Of a stretch of DNA of 64,000 nucleotides, positions 30,871 to 43,728 are shown piece after piece (the stretch's first letter is position 1; every line of letters starts with the position of its first letter). The stretch comes from Hemerocallis citrina (taxonomy: Eukaryota; Streptophyta; Magnoliopsida; Asparagales; Asphodelaceae). The DNA lies in contig CM030359.1 of the NCBI GenBank assembly GCA_017893485.1, forward strand, positions 29,702,430-29,766,429, read 5' to 3'. The notes under the pieces are model-generated. The model saw nothing but the letters and a program-made list of their open reading frames with translations, did no database searches and had not been told where the DNA came from. The position numbers and the translations under genes were made by a program.

Positions 30871-33800
30871 TGTAATGCCCTGTTTTTTCATTTAATGAAA
30901 AATTATTTTATTTTGTACGTAGTGTGCACGTGCAATATTTTTGGTAAATATTTTCATCATGATGAGTATAGATTTTTAAATATGTGCTTTTCAATTATTT
31001 GTTTTACAAAGCCTTCTTTTAATTAGACAAAAAGCCTTTTTCTTAAAGCCCAAAAATTTAATTCAATTATTTTTATTTTAAAATTATTATTTTGGCCCAT
31101 AAACTAAAGCCCATGAGTTAATTCATTTTTGAATACAACTTGTAATGTTGGATACAATTTAAAGGTTATTTTTATATAAAATTTAATGTACAAATTTTTG
31201 GAGGCAAATGCTTGCACGTGCATTGCACGTTCACGTGCAAAGTGCACTTCCTATGCATGGCCGGTAGTGAGTTTGGAGGGAAACCAAAAATTTGAGTGGG
31301 ATCATGGTGTGGTGGTTACTTGATTATGGGTGGTTAGTATAACTCCTCCTTAAATCTAAGCCATTTTCTCCTAACTCCTACTTCAATCTTAGCCATCCAT
31401 TCTCCCATTTTTTTTTAGTATAAATACCCCCTCCCATGGCTAGTTTTCTTGTGCAAATTAATTCTTCCAAACCTATAGTTCAATTGCATTATCTAGTAGT
31501 TAGTAAGTGAGTAAAAGATTGAGAGATTGTGTGGGTTTGTGCTTGCAACAAGAAGAGAAGGAGAGGTCGGCATCCAAGAAGGGGAGCTCTCGGTGTGGTG
31601 TGCTTGGAGACTTGTGTGCGCGTCGACTAGGAGGAGGAGCACTCTCATTGCAAGGACATTCTTTTAGGAGGTTTCTCATTGTATTTTTCTTCAATAAGGT
31701 GGGTAAATTTTCCCTATTTCTAAATAGGAATGCATGCTAGATTTAATTAGAAAAATGATGCATGAAAATGATTAATAAGAATGCACATTTAATTGGAAAA
31801 ATGATCTGTAATTGATTGAATTGGTGATGTGCAAATTGTATGTGTTTCTACTGTTAAAATTCAAGTTGTGTGCGATACGATTATGACTATGAATTGTGTA
31901 AAGAAACCTTCGTTAGTAGCATGAAAAATTATGTGCAAAGATTAGTATATTGATAATGTCGCTTTATGTGCTAAATTGGAAAATTTTTGTTATGACATTG
32001 TAACGAATGAATTAAGATGCAATTATTATGTTTGGGAAATGAATAAGGGCAGAAAATTAGTATAGGGATTAATGAAATTATAATGTCGAAAAAGAATGTA
32101 TTAGTGGTAGTTTATCAAATTAACCAAATTGTATGGTAGAAATGTGTTAATTATTGAAAAATATGTTTAATTATTTGAGAAAATTATTCTCATATACTGG
32201 GGTGTAATTCATGATGGAAATGATTAATCTGGAATTTTTACAGTATGTTAGTAAGAACAACTTGAAATGAAATTTTCATGAACATCGATATATTTTAAAT
32301 AACAGAGAGATTTGATTTAAATAAAGTTTAAATTGTAATGGTGACAACCCGAGCCCATAGCTCGAGTGGTCTGATCATTCTTAATCGCTACAGTATGTGT
32401 GGGGGTTTTCTCTGAGGTTGAGGGATCGAATCCCGTTGACACCATTCTTTTTATTTCGAACATTTCGAAAGAATCCGTTCGGCCGAAGAGCATTTAATGC
32501 TTTTCTCCCTTCTTCTAGACGGGTGTAGCACTCGGCCTAATGGCTTGTGCCTTTGGTTGTTTCTCCTGTGGTCACTGGTTCGACCCTGACTTTCGGCAGT
32601 TGTTTATGTTGTGGAAAAACAAATTTTTTTTGGATGTTTTGATAATCAAAAATTAAAAAAATATATTTTTTTATCTTAAAAATATGGGGAGTTTATGAAA
32701 AATAAATTGAGGATTATTTGCATGAAGTGGAGCATGTTTAGAGAATAAAAGTAGAATTTAGAACTATAAATTCTACACTTGCATTTGTATAAAGTTGAAG
32801 CTTACAAAAGATTTAGAATGGAATATTGGAAAGGAAATACGAGTAAAAAGGAATTATGTGTAGTAATGTGAATTATTCTCGTTGGAGAATAATGTGACAA
32901 ATTATGAAATGTAAATATTCATCTTTGATTGAATAACTAGTGATGTGGTTTTCAAAGTGAAAATAATATTTCATGAGTTACATGATGAATAGTTGAATTT
33001 AATGTATAATTATGGACTATTAAACGATTTAGAAATCATGATTGGAAAAGAGAAATACTTTTGAGTATGATAACTCAATATGTGAACTTATGAGTTGAAA
33101 CACTCAACTTTAGAAATTGTGAATGGGAATTGAAACGAAAGAGTAGCTAAGTCTCCCCCGGCATTTGGAAAGAAATGGAATGAAATTTGAAATGAAAGAC
33201 CAAGGTTGGTCATGTTTGAATGAATGAATAAGTCTGGTTTAGTGGAGAGGCTAACTGTAACTCCCTGTTCCAGTAGTACGTATTTTACTACGTAAATTTT
33301 TGTACTTCAATTTTCAGATCAGTTTTATTTTTCTCTTTGGACTCTTTATCTAAAGCCAGAATATTTTTCTGATCAATTCTATAATTTTGTGAATTTTTCG
33401 ATCGGAGTTTAAATACAAATTTTAAACCCTGATTAATCCTAATCCTAATCCTAATCCTAATCCTACGCCTAACTTTCTCATTTTTTTCCTCCTACAACCT
33501 AACTTCTACTGACTTCTCCTCCTTATTCCTATTTTCTAACCTAATCCCCACTAACCCCTCATTTTTCCACACCTAGGCTTATATTTTTCTACACCTCCAC
33601 CACCCTACACTCTCATTTTCCTAACCTCCTTTGATTTTTCTACACCCCATCTACACCCCTACACATGCATGCACAATTGCAACCAGCCAACTCTCTCTCC
33701 CTCTCTCCTTGTTTAAATCTATATATATGCATACACACACACATGCATAACACATCAACCCCCCACCTCTACGTCTCATTTTTCATTTTGCCTTCTTCAC

Positions 33801-34278
33801 ACCCCCTGCCTTCTTCATACCGAGAGCAAGCAATGCCCAAGCTCCACTTCACATTCCACCTTCGAGCCAACGACTCCGCTTCTACGATCCCGTGAATCCC
33901 GAAAAATAACCCGACACCGCGCCACCTTGTTGTTGTCGTCGCTCACCGTTGCTACCGTTAGCTACCGTCTTACCGCCATTCTTACCGCCGTTGTGCCGCC
34001 GTCCGTTGCCGACGTCGCTTCTTTCCGTGGTTAACACTACCACCGTAATCATCACATTATAAGGCAAGTACCTTGTACACTCTTTTTGTTCTCGTACAAG
34101 CATTTTCCTTTGACTCGTGGCAAGTAGTCTAGTTATCATCATATTTTATTGTCAAACTCTGTTCTAGTCACTTGTTTCATGCTATATCAACTCAAGAGTG
34201 AACCGTTAACACATTTCGAATCGTGTTATCGAATATCGAATATTCAACCTTACTATCTCTAAAATTTCTTGACCTTGC

Positions 34279-34650
34279 ACTAAGAATTCGACCTTGTTCC
34301 CAATACTGGATTGAAGATTTTCTACGTGGAAATCGTAGCCCATCGAGTCCCGAATCCAGAACATCTTACGGTTTCTCAATCGGATGTATAGATTGTGAGA
34401 TATCGCGATTTTAGTACTGTCATATTGTGAATTCTGAACCTGCACGGGATTACGAATGGTATCTTGTACTGAGAATTTGACCATGTTACCGATACTGGAT
34501 CGAAAAACTTTCTACATGAAAATCGTAGCCCTTCGAGTCTAGATATCCGAAACATCCTACAGTTTCTCAATCGGATGTATAGATTGTGAGATATCGCAGT
34601 TTTAGTATTGTGACTCCGAATTTCCAGAATGCGAGCGAGACATCGAAACC
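34279..34650 (+). repeat. 189-bp tandem duplication inside T
   Basis: Two diverged copies start at about 34279 and 34468. Shared blocks include TTTCTCAATCGGATGTATAG followed by ATTGTGAGATATCGC in each. Confidence 0.85.
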
Positions 34651-35427
34651 AGCGAAGAATGAATTTGTACGCATCGCTACTGTCCTTAGAATGTATCGTG
34701 TGAATATGCGTTGGAACCGGGAGAGAGTCTACTTTCTAGAATCTCTGACGGAATTGGATTTGCTTTTCTGTAACAACGGGAAAGTGAATTTGAATGCAGA
34801 TATGTTAAGTTATCTAAAAATTCATCTATACATTTTTGCATATAAACCCTTTATTTTTCATAATTAATGAACTGAATGTATTATTGTTCTTGTAATAATA
34901 ACTTGCATAGATATAATAGGTTGATAGAATGTATTTTATACCACTTGATAATTCCATAATAATTACTCTCGATACATGTACTCGTTTTACGTCTCATGTC
35001 CATGATTACTGTCCTTGATATTTTTCTTGGCTAAACTATTTGATTACACCGTTCTACTAGTCGTACCAATTGCATGTTCATAATTAATTATAAAATAATA
35101 ACAAGCCGGGGTTATAAGGGTACGGCTTAGTAATGGACAATATAGGGGAGTATACTCGGAAGGGGGCCCGTGTTTCCCGAAATAGTGATTCTTGATTCTT
35201 GATTCTTGATTATACAATTCTTGATTACATAATTCTCGATTACATGATTCATGATTACATGTCTTGATACTATCACTGGAAGACCCGAGTATATGATCCT
35301 ATAGAATTCACTACTTAAGTCTAAACGTCACATGATTGATATGCACCGAACTTGTGGTATGGGACACAGGATTGCGTGCATTAGATAAGTTAATAACACA
35401 GATAAACTTGAGATTTCCACTAAGCAA

Positions 35428-35592
35428 GACTCTTGATTACATGACTCTTGATTACAAGACTCTTGATTACATGACTCTTGATTACATGACTATTGATTAC
35501 AAGACTCTTGATTACATGACTCTTGATTACATGACTATTGATTACAAGACTCTTGATTACATGATTCTTAATTACATGACTCTTGATCCTTG
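35428..35592 (+). repeat. 15-bp minisatellite in T
   Basis: About 11 units of ACTCTTGATTACATG, alternating with ACTCTTGATTACAAG and ACTATTGATTACATG variants. Because 15 is a multiple of three, it stays open in one frame. Confidence 0.95.
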
Positions 35593-38500
35593 ATTACATG
35601 ATTATCGATTAACTGAGCCTAGGTTATCAATTGCTTATATCTTGAAGTCTAGAATACACTAGTTATCGTTATTACTTACATGATCATATTGTCCCAGTTC
35701 CTTGCTTACTTTCATATTGTATTTGTACTTCTACTTCTTGTTTCTTCCATGTTATATCTTGTTATATTACCCCTTTTTCTGCTTGTTGCTACTTGCTGCC
35801 CGAAACTTGCTCTAACGGGAACTTTTCTATTTTTCTTTGAGTTAATAATTATACAGGTACTGATGGATCCGACGAGCAGACTCTCTAGGCGATCGTTGCT
35901 GCTTCCTTACTACTTCATGTTGTTTTTCTTTCAGTCGCTATTTTATCTAGTTGTTATAGCGAACTGCTTATCATATTATTTTAATTCTGGCACCTTGTAC
36001 TCCCGGGCATCTTGACCCGATGTTGATGTATTATCCAAATGATGGTTATTCTATTTTCAGCTCATGTGATTATTATATTTGCCTGCGTGAATGTGTTATA
36101 AAGATCTTGTTGAGCTTATAATTGTACAGCTTATGGATGATGTACATCATTCGCTGGGCCTCAGTTGCGTGCCTGTATTTCCGTATAGTGGGAAGCGGGG
36201 CGTGACACTAACTCTAGAGCTTTGATTTTGTTCATGATTCTGATAAAAACTAAGGATTAGTACATAGTGGAGAGGTGATGAAAGTAGGAGAAAAACAGGA
36301 GTATGAGGGCCATTGGATTGGCGGCGTGAGAGTATTCACAGGCTGTCTTCACGATGCGTCGTGACATGACGTGGATACTGCTCCAGAGTACCGTTCCGGT
36401 GGCGACGATTGTGAGATGTTTGGTGACTACAAGAGGACCGTGTGCCATGAAGGAGGTTGAATTGCCACAGGCTGTCTTCACGATGCGTCGTGACATGACG
36501 TGGGGTTCCCCTCCAGGTTTTCTGTACACGTGCTTGTACTCATAGATCATCTAGGATACCTACCGTAATTACAGTACTAGATTAAGTCATGGCGAGGGAT
36601 TGAACCCTACAAAGATGAAGAACGATTAAGGGCTTGTCCTCGGACCTATGTAGTATGGGATGCATAGAATCCGAACAAGTGCGCATTAGTGTCATGTAAC
36701 ATAAATAACTGCATTAAGGGCTACGTGCACAATCACAACACGACATCAATAGGGTAGTCCCTTTAGTTTGAAATGTGACAAGTTTGTGTTTGCTACATAT
36801 GAAAAATTAGTTATACTATTTCCGGCATAGAGAGGATGACCGTGTATAATGTTCGTCGGTTGAATAAACTGACGTACCCACGTCTTATATGCAGGTAAGT
36901 GACATGATAAAGATTAAAGAAGAACAGATGCTTAAAGATTATCCAATGTTGTTGTACATTCATTTAAATGTTGTAATTTTACTTCCGCTGTGCAGTGTAA
37001 ATTGTAATGAATTTATGTAAACTCTGATGTAAAGTGAAAAGTTCAAATTTCCATGTAAAATTGTACTAAATGAAATGGAAAGATCCTGTAGAACTCTCGA
37101 ATTCAGTTGTATTTGGGATTCGAGGCGTTACACGAGTTGTTCGTTGATTCGTGAATTTTCGTTCGTGGGATTGTTCGTTGCTAAGATCCGTTCCCGTTAT
37201 TCTTGGTGTTCGTTTTGCCTTCGGTTAAGGCAAGTAACTTGTACTCAAATTCCTTTGTATGATACAAGTCATAAATTCTGCTTGTAGTGTAGTTGGGTTC
37301 TAGAGACAACTCGTGTGTGATGTATTTTTGATGAGTATTGTCTCTATAGTGCTATTGACCAAAGTTGTCTCACGACACAAATTTGACATGAAACAGCTTA
37401 GGTTTTGCCTGTTTTTGATGTGATTATATTTATAAGATAATTATGAGAAATCATGTGTTCGTTTGGATCCATGTGATATACTTGTTGTGGACATGCTATA
37501 TACCCTATTTCATGTTATTTGGATACTTAGTAGACTCTATAACATATTTGGTTGTGTTTTGAACGAGTTTTATATGTTGTATGTTGATTTCTTGTAAAGA
37601 GAAAAATCTGTATTTTGTCGATGATCAGTTTTGATTTCTGTTTTAGACCATATTAAGTTAAGTATCTTAACTTCGTTATTAAACATGATTTTTAGAGAAA
37701 TCCATCTTCTTTCCAAACTCTCTGACCTTGCTCGATTTCATTTTCGTATGTTTGAGAGATGATTGTTTTACTACAGAGGTGTATTTCAATTCCAGATTTC
37801 GTTTCTTGATGATTTCGATGACTAAACTATTTTATTACTAGTGTTAAACATATTATTTTGATCGGAATTTTTTTTTGTATTTCTATATCTATTTAGGGAT
37901 TGCCCAGAATTTTGGTGGATTTTATTGATGAGTTTTATATACGTTTCTTGCTTGTTTATAAAAACTATACTTGCTGAATTTTGCTCGCTAGTCTGTAAAG
38001 ATTTGTATTTTCACCCTAATTCTTTTTCCTGTATGAAAATATTTATGAAATATGAAAGTTATCTTATTTGGTCTATTTTCAACTCCTTTGGCGGATTTGG
38101 ATTTCGTTTCACGGTTTGCGAGATATTACAGTTTTCGTACAGCAGTGTTGGGAATTCCAGATTTGCCAAACTATCGTTCTTGATGTTTTCTGATTTTTTA
38201 TGGCTAAGCTAATATTACTTGAAAATTATGAAACTTTATATTCTGATACTAAACACATAGGGAATACCCCAGATTTTTCGTGGATTTATTTAATGAGTTT
38301 TCATGCTGTTTTCCTGCTCTTGAATTCGACTTTCTGATTTCTGACTGAACCTATTTTCTGGATTTAAATCAGTTTTGAGTTATAATTTTGTGACTTATTT
38401 ATGCTCGCTGGATTCGGTTGGGATTCTATTTTCTAGAAGTTTCGAAGGATTCAGATTTGCATGTTTGTAACACCAGGAATTTCAGTTTTGCTTCAGTGTG

Positions 38501-39709
38501 ATCTTGCTGTCCTGAACTAGAGATTTGGTTCTTTTATTCTTTTATGTGTTATCTTGCACTCGTACATGTTTATCTTGCAACTTGAATTTATCACATGATC
38601 ATGCCATGTTATTCTTGATATATTTTGCACACCTACATTCTTGTTTGACATTAATAATAAATAATCAAGCCGGGGTTTAAGGGAAAGATCTATTCAGAAA
38701 CGTGTACTCGGAAGGGGATCCACTGATCCTACATGATGACTTGATACATGATACTTGACACGTGATTACTTGACACTTGCACGCAAGACATGTTACTTGC
38801 CAACTTGACACGTACTATGTGATTACATGATACATGATACATGATACTTCGAGCTTGGAGCTCGATACTTGATACTTATCCCTGAGTACACTGCCTTCTA
38901 TGGTCCACTATGAAATTTAAAGCGAAACTGTTTGTTGTAGCAACCACGCGGTGTGGGATACATGAAGTGCTACCTAGATAGTAATCACTACAAGACTTGA
39001 TACATAATACGTGAACATGAAACTTGAACATGATACATGCTTACTTGATACTTGATCACATGATACATGAGACTTGATACTTGACACTTGGTTGCATGAT
39101 ACTTGGTACTTGACACATGTTTACATGATACTTGTTTACTTGACTCTTGATATATGCTACATGATACTTGTTCACCTTACCATGCTAGTTGTTATACATT
39201 ATTATCATGCCTATTCCATGTTGTTAATTAGTTTTTCCCCATGTACTTGTATCCTCATTACAAGCGGCCCGTAACTTGCAATTGATGGGTACTTGTTTTC
39301 TTTTTTCTATCCTTGCAATTGTTAAATTACAGATTTTGGAGAACAGATTCTAGATGGTATTGGTGTCATGAAGAATTAGTGCTGGATTTTATTATTATTA
39401 TTTCTTTTAGCTTGCTTGAACAATATTGTATTTGGTACTTGGATTTATTCATGTATTTGGGCAATGTGACCCAGGATATTTGACTTGTTCAGATCATGAC
39501 TATTTGAGATTAATATATTTTGGTTTCAAGTATTCTTGTTGGTATTTTGGTTCATATGTGCATGATTGGTTGGCTCTTTTGCTTCCGACTCTGATTATTC
39601 TTGTGAAATGTTGTAAAGATTCTGAACAGCTTATGGATGATGAAAATCATTCGCTTGGCTTAGTCACATACTCGTATTCTGTATTCCTTTTGGAAAGTGG
39701 GGCGTGACA

Positions 39710-40350
39710 ATATTTCTTCCCCAATATTTGCTTCAAGGTCCTCCTATGAACAATAAGAACATAACCCCGCTTGCGAAGCTTGTTGCACGAATTTTATCGT
39801 ATAATATTATCCCTAAAACAGGGAGCTACGATCAATTTTCGCACGAATTACAAGCGGCTGTTTATGCTATTTTTGGGAATATTCATATCAACTGGAGTCA
39901 AGTTATCATTAGTCGTCTCCACAAAGCTCACACATCTTTCTTACCTTATAGGGCTATTCTCACTCATATCTTTAGCCACTTTAAGGTAGATTTAGATCAA
40001 GAGTCTAGTGTTGTGTCTCGATTTGAAACTTATGATCGGGCTAGTCTTGCCCATATGAAATTGCTCCATACTCCTCCTCATTCACCTACCCGTAATGCTC
40101 CACCTATACCTTTGGCTACTTCCATTCCACCTTGTTCTTCGGCATCTAGTTCGTCTTCCATTCAACCTAGGGCAAGCTTTTCTCATCCTGAAAGTCTCTA
40201 TTCATCTGTCAACTACATTATGAACCGTCAGATCTCATTCTGGGTCGTCAGGATTCTTTAGAGGCTAGTCTTGCCAACCTCACTCAGTTGTTTGTTCAGA
40301 AATTTCCTCAGCCTACTTCTGCCCCCGACAGTGACGAAGACGAAGATTGA
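39710..40350 (+). pseudogene. Copia-1 env-like region, 3' part
   Basis: Immediately after the ATATT duplication, an open frame continues to 40261 (about 180 codons). It contains PLAKLVARILSYNIIPKTGS, INWSQVIISRLHKAH and RAILTHIFSHFKVDL, then a Pro/Ser-rich tail. It continues the env-like region broken at 21619 and matches its expected position before the polypurine tract. A short acidic end (DSDEDED-like) follows near 40330-40350 in another frame. No transmembrane segment is evident. Confidence 0.7.
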
Positions 40351-40706
40351 TGTTGCATGTCTTGTATTTTGCATTACTTTTCTGTTTTTTTTTTAAATTT
40401 TGTAAGACTTTATCATTGACTTTGGATTATGACTTTATGTTTTTTTATATGTATGACTTTTGGATGCTTATGTATGATTTTCTTTTCTCTCTTTGGATTG
40501 CCCTGTGTTACTTTCTGTTTTTGTTGATGCCAAAGGGGGATAATTGTTGGATTTATGCATATTCTATCTTATTTTTTTGTGCATGTTTTATCTTATTTAG
40601 AGAGAGCAAATTTAATTGTATTTTTTGCATATCTATATGTGTGTTATGTTCAGAAGAAACATCTAGTTACTACTCTATATTGTTTAGTTATTATATTGTC
40701 ATTATC

Positions 40707-40720
40707 AAAAAGGGGGAGAA
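40707..40720 (+). other. Polypurine tract of copia-1
   Basis: AAAAAGGGGGAGAA directly precedes the 3' LTR. Confidence 0.88.
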
Positions 40721-42067
40721 TGTAGATTCTTGATTTTGATGACTACAACACAATACACATATGTTCTATTTAACATGTCTCTTGCAGTGTGTACCTAAAT
40801 CTTTCAAGGTGCAAGATCAAGCTACATGACAAGTGTCACTCAAAGCTTCAAAACATTTTCAAAGTAATCAGCACAAGAACAAAAGAGTGTCTATGTAAAT
40901 TGATGTAGGAAATTGTAATCTTTGATATGTTTGCTTAGAAATCTTGTAATAGCCTTGATGCACACACACACACACATCCCCTATGACTAAAATAAAGTTT
41001 ATTAAAAATCAAAAATGTCAAATTCAAGCTTGTTCAGCTATCAAGGATCAATTGACTTACATTGCTAAGTAGTCGACTGTTCAAGTACGAAACAATCTGA
41101 ACATATTCAATCTCTGACCAGTCGACTCCTTTGGCAACCTAGTCGACTGTTTGAGCAGCTTTGATAGTTTTCATAGTATTTAAATTTGATTTTCGATTTC
41201 AAATCTTTTTTGTCACTTGATGGCAGTTGGTTAACTGTTTTCCAACGACTCTGGACTGTCTACTCTATAAATAAAGTCCATATTTCACTTGGAAAAGGTT
41301 ATCTATTGCATTTAACAAGTCTTTGTTTTTGTTCAAGTGTTTGTGAAAAAGAACTCAACGTTTTCAAAGAACTCACATTCTCTTAAACTTGGTTATCTAA
41401 TCTCAATCTTGTATACAACGATTAAGTTTAAGACTGTGATTAGAAGTTGAACTATAGCCTCAATACAAAAGGCACATTCAAAAATCAAGGCTCTAGGTGT
41501 TGTAATTTTTGATTTCTTTGTTGTTCACTCTCGGGTTGTGAGAGTGGTCGTCTCGGTTGGAGAGAAGGGCTCTTGGTGTAGAGTCAGTGTTCACTCTAGG
41601 TTGTAGAGTGGGGCCTTGATCTCTCTAGTGGTGAGAGAGGTCTACGGGTTTGGCATAGTTGTTGTCAAAAGTCGTTGGGTATTCTTGTAATTCTTTTCAA
41701 GAATAGTGAAAAATCTCAAGTGGGTTGCTTGGGGACTGGACGTAGGTTGGGAGGAACGAACCAGGATATATCGCTGTGTTGGAATTGCTGATTCTCTGTG
41801 GTTTGATCTTTCTAACTTGTAAATTTAATTTCACTGTATTTTATTTCTGTCTGTGTCTGATCAGTCGACTAGTAGTCCTATTAAGTCGACTTACAGACTC
41901 GTTATTCTTCAAGTTGATTAAGTGTCTTTTTTATCTGTCGATTCAGTCGAATAGTCTTTTGTCCCAGTCGACTTAACAGGTGTTTCAAGTTGAATATTTT
42001 TTAATAATTTTTAATAACACTATTCACCCCCCTCTAGTGTTATCTGCCTTGCATACAGGATCCAACA
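40721..42067 (+). repeat. 3' LTR of copia-1
   Basis: This is the partner of 13558-14906. It retains more intact GTCGAC palindromes than the 5' LTR (41072, 41120, 41141, 41862, 41884, 41965). It ends CAGGATCCAACA. Confidence 0.93.
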
Positions 42068-42345
42068 TAGCCTAATGCTTTATAGGTAGGTACCATTAGC
42101 ATGGGATTTAGATGCATGTGGTAGAATGATAATATGGCTTATGAAAATTGTAAAGAATGGGTTGTAACAGATAGAAAGTGTAATTCAAGGTGTTTCATTT
42201 CCACTGTGCTATGTAAAGAATTGATGTAATAAAAGTTGAATTTTTGTGTGTGTGTGTCTATGTTTATATTACATTGAGGTAGATGCTGGGAATTGTGCCA
42301 CATATTTATGAATTTATTTATTGAAAATTTGAGGCGCTATAGGAA
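42068..42345 (+). repeat. LTR remnant F, right part
   Basis: Starts with the TAGCC duplication of copia-1. It resembles the 3' part of Tekay-like LTRs (TTTCCACTGTGCTATGTAAAG, ATGTAATAAAAG) and contains a (TG)n tract at about 42246-42257. The terminal GGCGTTACA is not intact (GGCGCTATA at about 42333). It meets copia C at about 42345 without a visible duplication. Confidence 0.55.
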
Positions 42346-43728
42346 TGCCCGAGGTAGAATATACAGACTGACGAATTGGTGGAGGATGAACAGGGTGAGG
42401 AGGTGAGATAGGTTGTGGGAGTGGGGAAGTAGGTGGTGAGGGGGCATGATGCTGTGGGGATGCAGATGGTGTATCCGTAGGAGGAGATATAGGTGGAATG
42501 TCAATATGAGATGGGAAGATAGCTAAAGGAGTGGGATCAAATGGAATGTGTGAAGGTCTGGCTGGGAAAGGAGGTCTAACAACAGAGGAGTCAAGAAAAC
42601 TAGCATCCTCAGGAGAGGTTAAGTAGTAGGGGAGTCTTCCACAAAGGAGACATGTCAGGAAATACGAACATGACCTGTGACAGGATCAAAACAACGATAA
42701 CCCTTATGTTCCGGACTGAGACCTAGATGAACACACTTAGTAGCTCGAGTTGTGAGCTTTGTGCGCTCAGTGGGAGGGAGAAGGACAAAACATAGTGTAA
42801 TCCGGCAGGGAGTGACAAAGGGCCTCATAAGGTGATGTGCCAGATAGGGCAGATGATGGAGTGATGTTAATGTGACTGACATACTTCATGACAACTTCAG
42901 CCCAAAAAGAACGAGGAACGGAAGAGGAGAGTAGAAGAGCGCGAGCCGTCTCAAGGATGTGACGATGCTTGCGTTCAGCTACCCTATTCTATTCATGTAT
43001 GTGAAGACATGATTGCTGAAAGAGTGTACCATGAGATTGAAGGATCGATCTCATAGTAGTAGAAGTGTACTCACGAGCACCGTCAGAGCGAAATATTTTG
43101 ATACACACACAAAACTGAGTGTGAACCATGTTTGTAAAGAACTGATAAATGTCAGGTATCTCAGAGCGTTGGCGCATAAGGAACACCTATGTATATCGAG
43201 TAAAGTCGTTGATGAAACAAACATAGTAGAGATAACCTTTGTAAGAAGGTGTAGGGGCGGGTCCCCATATATCAGAGTGAATAAGTTGACAAGGATGGAT
43301 GATGTGGGAGGTACTTTTGTGATTAAAAGGGAGGAATATATGTTTGGCCAAATGAAAACACTGACAATCAGACAAATGAGTAAAAGAAAGAGAACTAAGG
43401 ACACCACTGCGGGCTAAAGTCTTGAGTCAAAACTCACTAATATGTCCTAAACGTCTGTGCCACAGATCAGCATCAGAGTGTACAACTCCAGCAAAATGCT
43501 GATGAGATCTATGTGAATGAAGAAAATCTTGGTAATATAGATGACCATGTTAACTAGCATGCCCAAACTCCTGACCCGTATGAGAGTCAGTATTAGAACA
43601 ACCGATAGAATCAAAAGTAATGACAAGACCACTCTCGCAAAGTGCACTAATGGAAATAAGGTTCATAGATAGATGAGGAGTATAAAGAACATAGAGCAAG
43701 TGAGAGTGGGAGAGCTAATAGACCCTAA
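42346..43728 (-). pseudogene. Copia C integrase (minus strand), truncated before RT
   Basis: Minus-strand reading gives, in order: LCGHISEF-like pre-integrase, CFHLAKHIFLPF, then integrase with QLIHSDIWGPAP, FINDFTRYT, IKIFRSDGAREYTS and, after a frame shift, VAERKHRHILETARALL, so all three catalytic D, D, E residues are still encoded. TERTKLTTRATKCVHLG and KGYRCFDPVTGHVRIS follow as the integrase tail. A Pro-rich linker runs to about 42346, where homology ends; RT, RNase H and the other LTR are missing. Frames 42655-42882, 42989-43186 and 43187-43375 are its fragments. Confidence 0.88.

Larger units (their letters stand above)
33256..36207 (+). repeat. Solo LTR T nested in the 3' LTR of gypsy G
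   Basis: The unit is 2952 bp, TGTAACTCCCTG to GGGGCGTGACA, flanked by exact CTAAC at 33251-33255 and 36208-36212. It contains a TAATCC hexamer array (about 33430-33465), a 189-bp tandem duplication (34279-34650) and a 15-bp repeat array (35428-35592). No coding region is credible: the 85-residue frame at 35336-35593 is the 15-bp array read as repeated TLDYM. It is the youngest insertion in the nest. It belongs to the S family. Confidence 0.92.
22398..37132 (+). mobile_element. Gypsy G: near-complete Tekay/Del-like chromovirus
   Basis: Both LTRs, the PBS, a pre-gag ORF, gag, pol with chromodomain, the polypurine tract and exact 5-bp duplications are all present. The 5' LTR is 3250 bp; the 3' LTR is about 3305 bp once solo LTR T is removed. 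Long LTRs and a C-terminal chromodomain-like end of integrase fit the Tekay/Del clade. The two LTRs differ only at scattered sites by eye, so it is the youngest large element apart from T. Coding lesions are few: stops in the pre-gag ORF, gag, the RNase H-integrase linker and integrase, plus one frameshift at the RT-RNase H boundary. Confidence 0.95.
30871..37132 (+). repeat. 3' LTR of gypsy G, interrupted by solo LTR T
   Basis: It is nearly identical to the 5' LTR over 30871-33255 and 36208-37132. TATA box at 31419. The CACGATGCGTCGTG elements are at 36350 and 36479, and the GTAGTATGGGATGCATAG core at about 36648. The 58 bp missing from the 5' LTR are present at about 36275-36332. An exact CTAAC duplication marks the T insertion. 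Confidence 0.94.
21620..39709 (+). repeat. Solo LTR S (gypsy type), interrupted by gypsy G
   Basis: It starts TGTTACCCCTG and ends GGGGCGTGACA, flanked by exact ATATT. Without gypsy G and its duplication the unit is about 3350 bp. Its right half (37133-39709) matches T (33256-36207) in the AAGCCGGGGTT block, the CTCGGAAGGGG block and the TTATGGATGATG tail, so S, T and the stub at 1-79 are one family. There is no primer site or coding region. TATATAAACTCATC at about 22032 is a likely TATA box. The stretch 38740-39170 consists of degenerate GATACTTGACAC and GATACATGATAC repeats. Confidence 0.88.
13558..42067 (+). mobile_element. Copia-1: SIRE/Maximus-type Ty1/copia retrotransposon with nested insertions
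   Basis: Two LTRs, 1349 bp and 1347 bp, both start TGTAGATTCTTGATTTTGATGA and end in AACA, flanked by exact TAGCC duplications (13553-13557 and 42068-42072). The order is LTR, PBS, gag, protease, integrase, reverse transcriptase, RNase H, env-like region, polypurine tract, LTR. Removing the nested S block leaves about 10.4 kb, the usual size for SIRE/Maximus. The LTRs differ at several percent of sites by eye, so it is older than gypsy G inside it. All reading frames are broken. Confidence 0.93.

Noticed and set aside
33425..33470. Telomere-like repeat
   Set aside because: The unit is TAATCC, not the plant TTTAGGG/CCCTAAA; it is a short array inside solo LTR T.
34279..35592. Possible CRISPR-like repeat array
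   Set aside because: The repeats are directly adjacent without unique spacers, lie in an LTR, and the genome is clearly plant.
35336..35593. 85-codon frame with repeated TLDYM
   Set aside because: It is the 15-bp minisatellite in solo LTR T read through, not a repeat protein.
21163..40261. A functional envelope protein in copia-1
   Set aside because: The region is split by an 18-kb insertion, has stops, and shows no signal peptide or membrane anchor; only the positional label env-like is justified.
40347..40733. 128-codon hydrophobic frame near the copia-1 polypurine tract
   Set aside because: T-rich non-coding sequence before the PPT gives Phe/Leu/Tyr runs; it has no counterpart conserved in copia-2.
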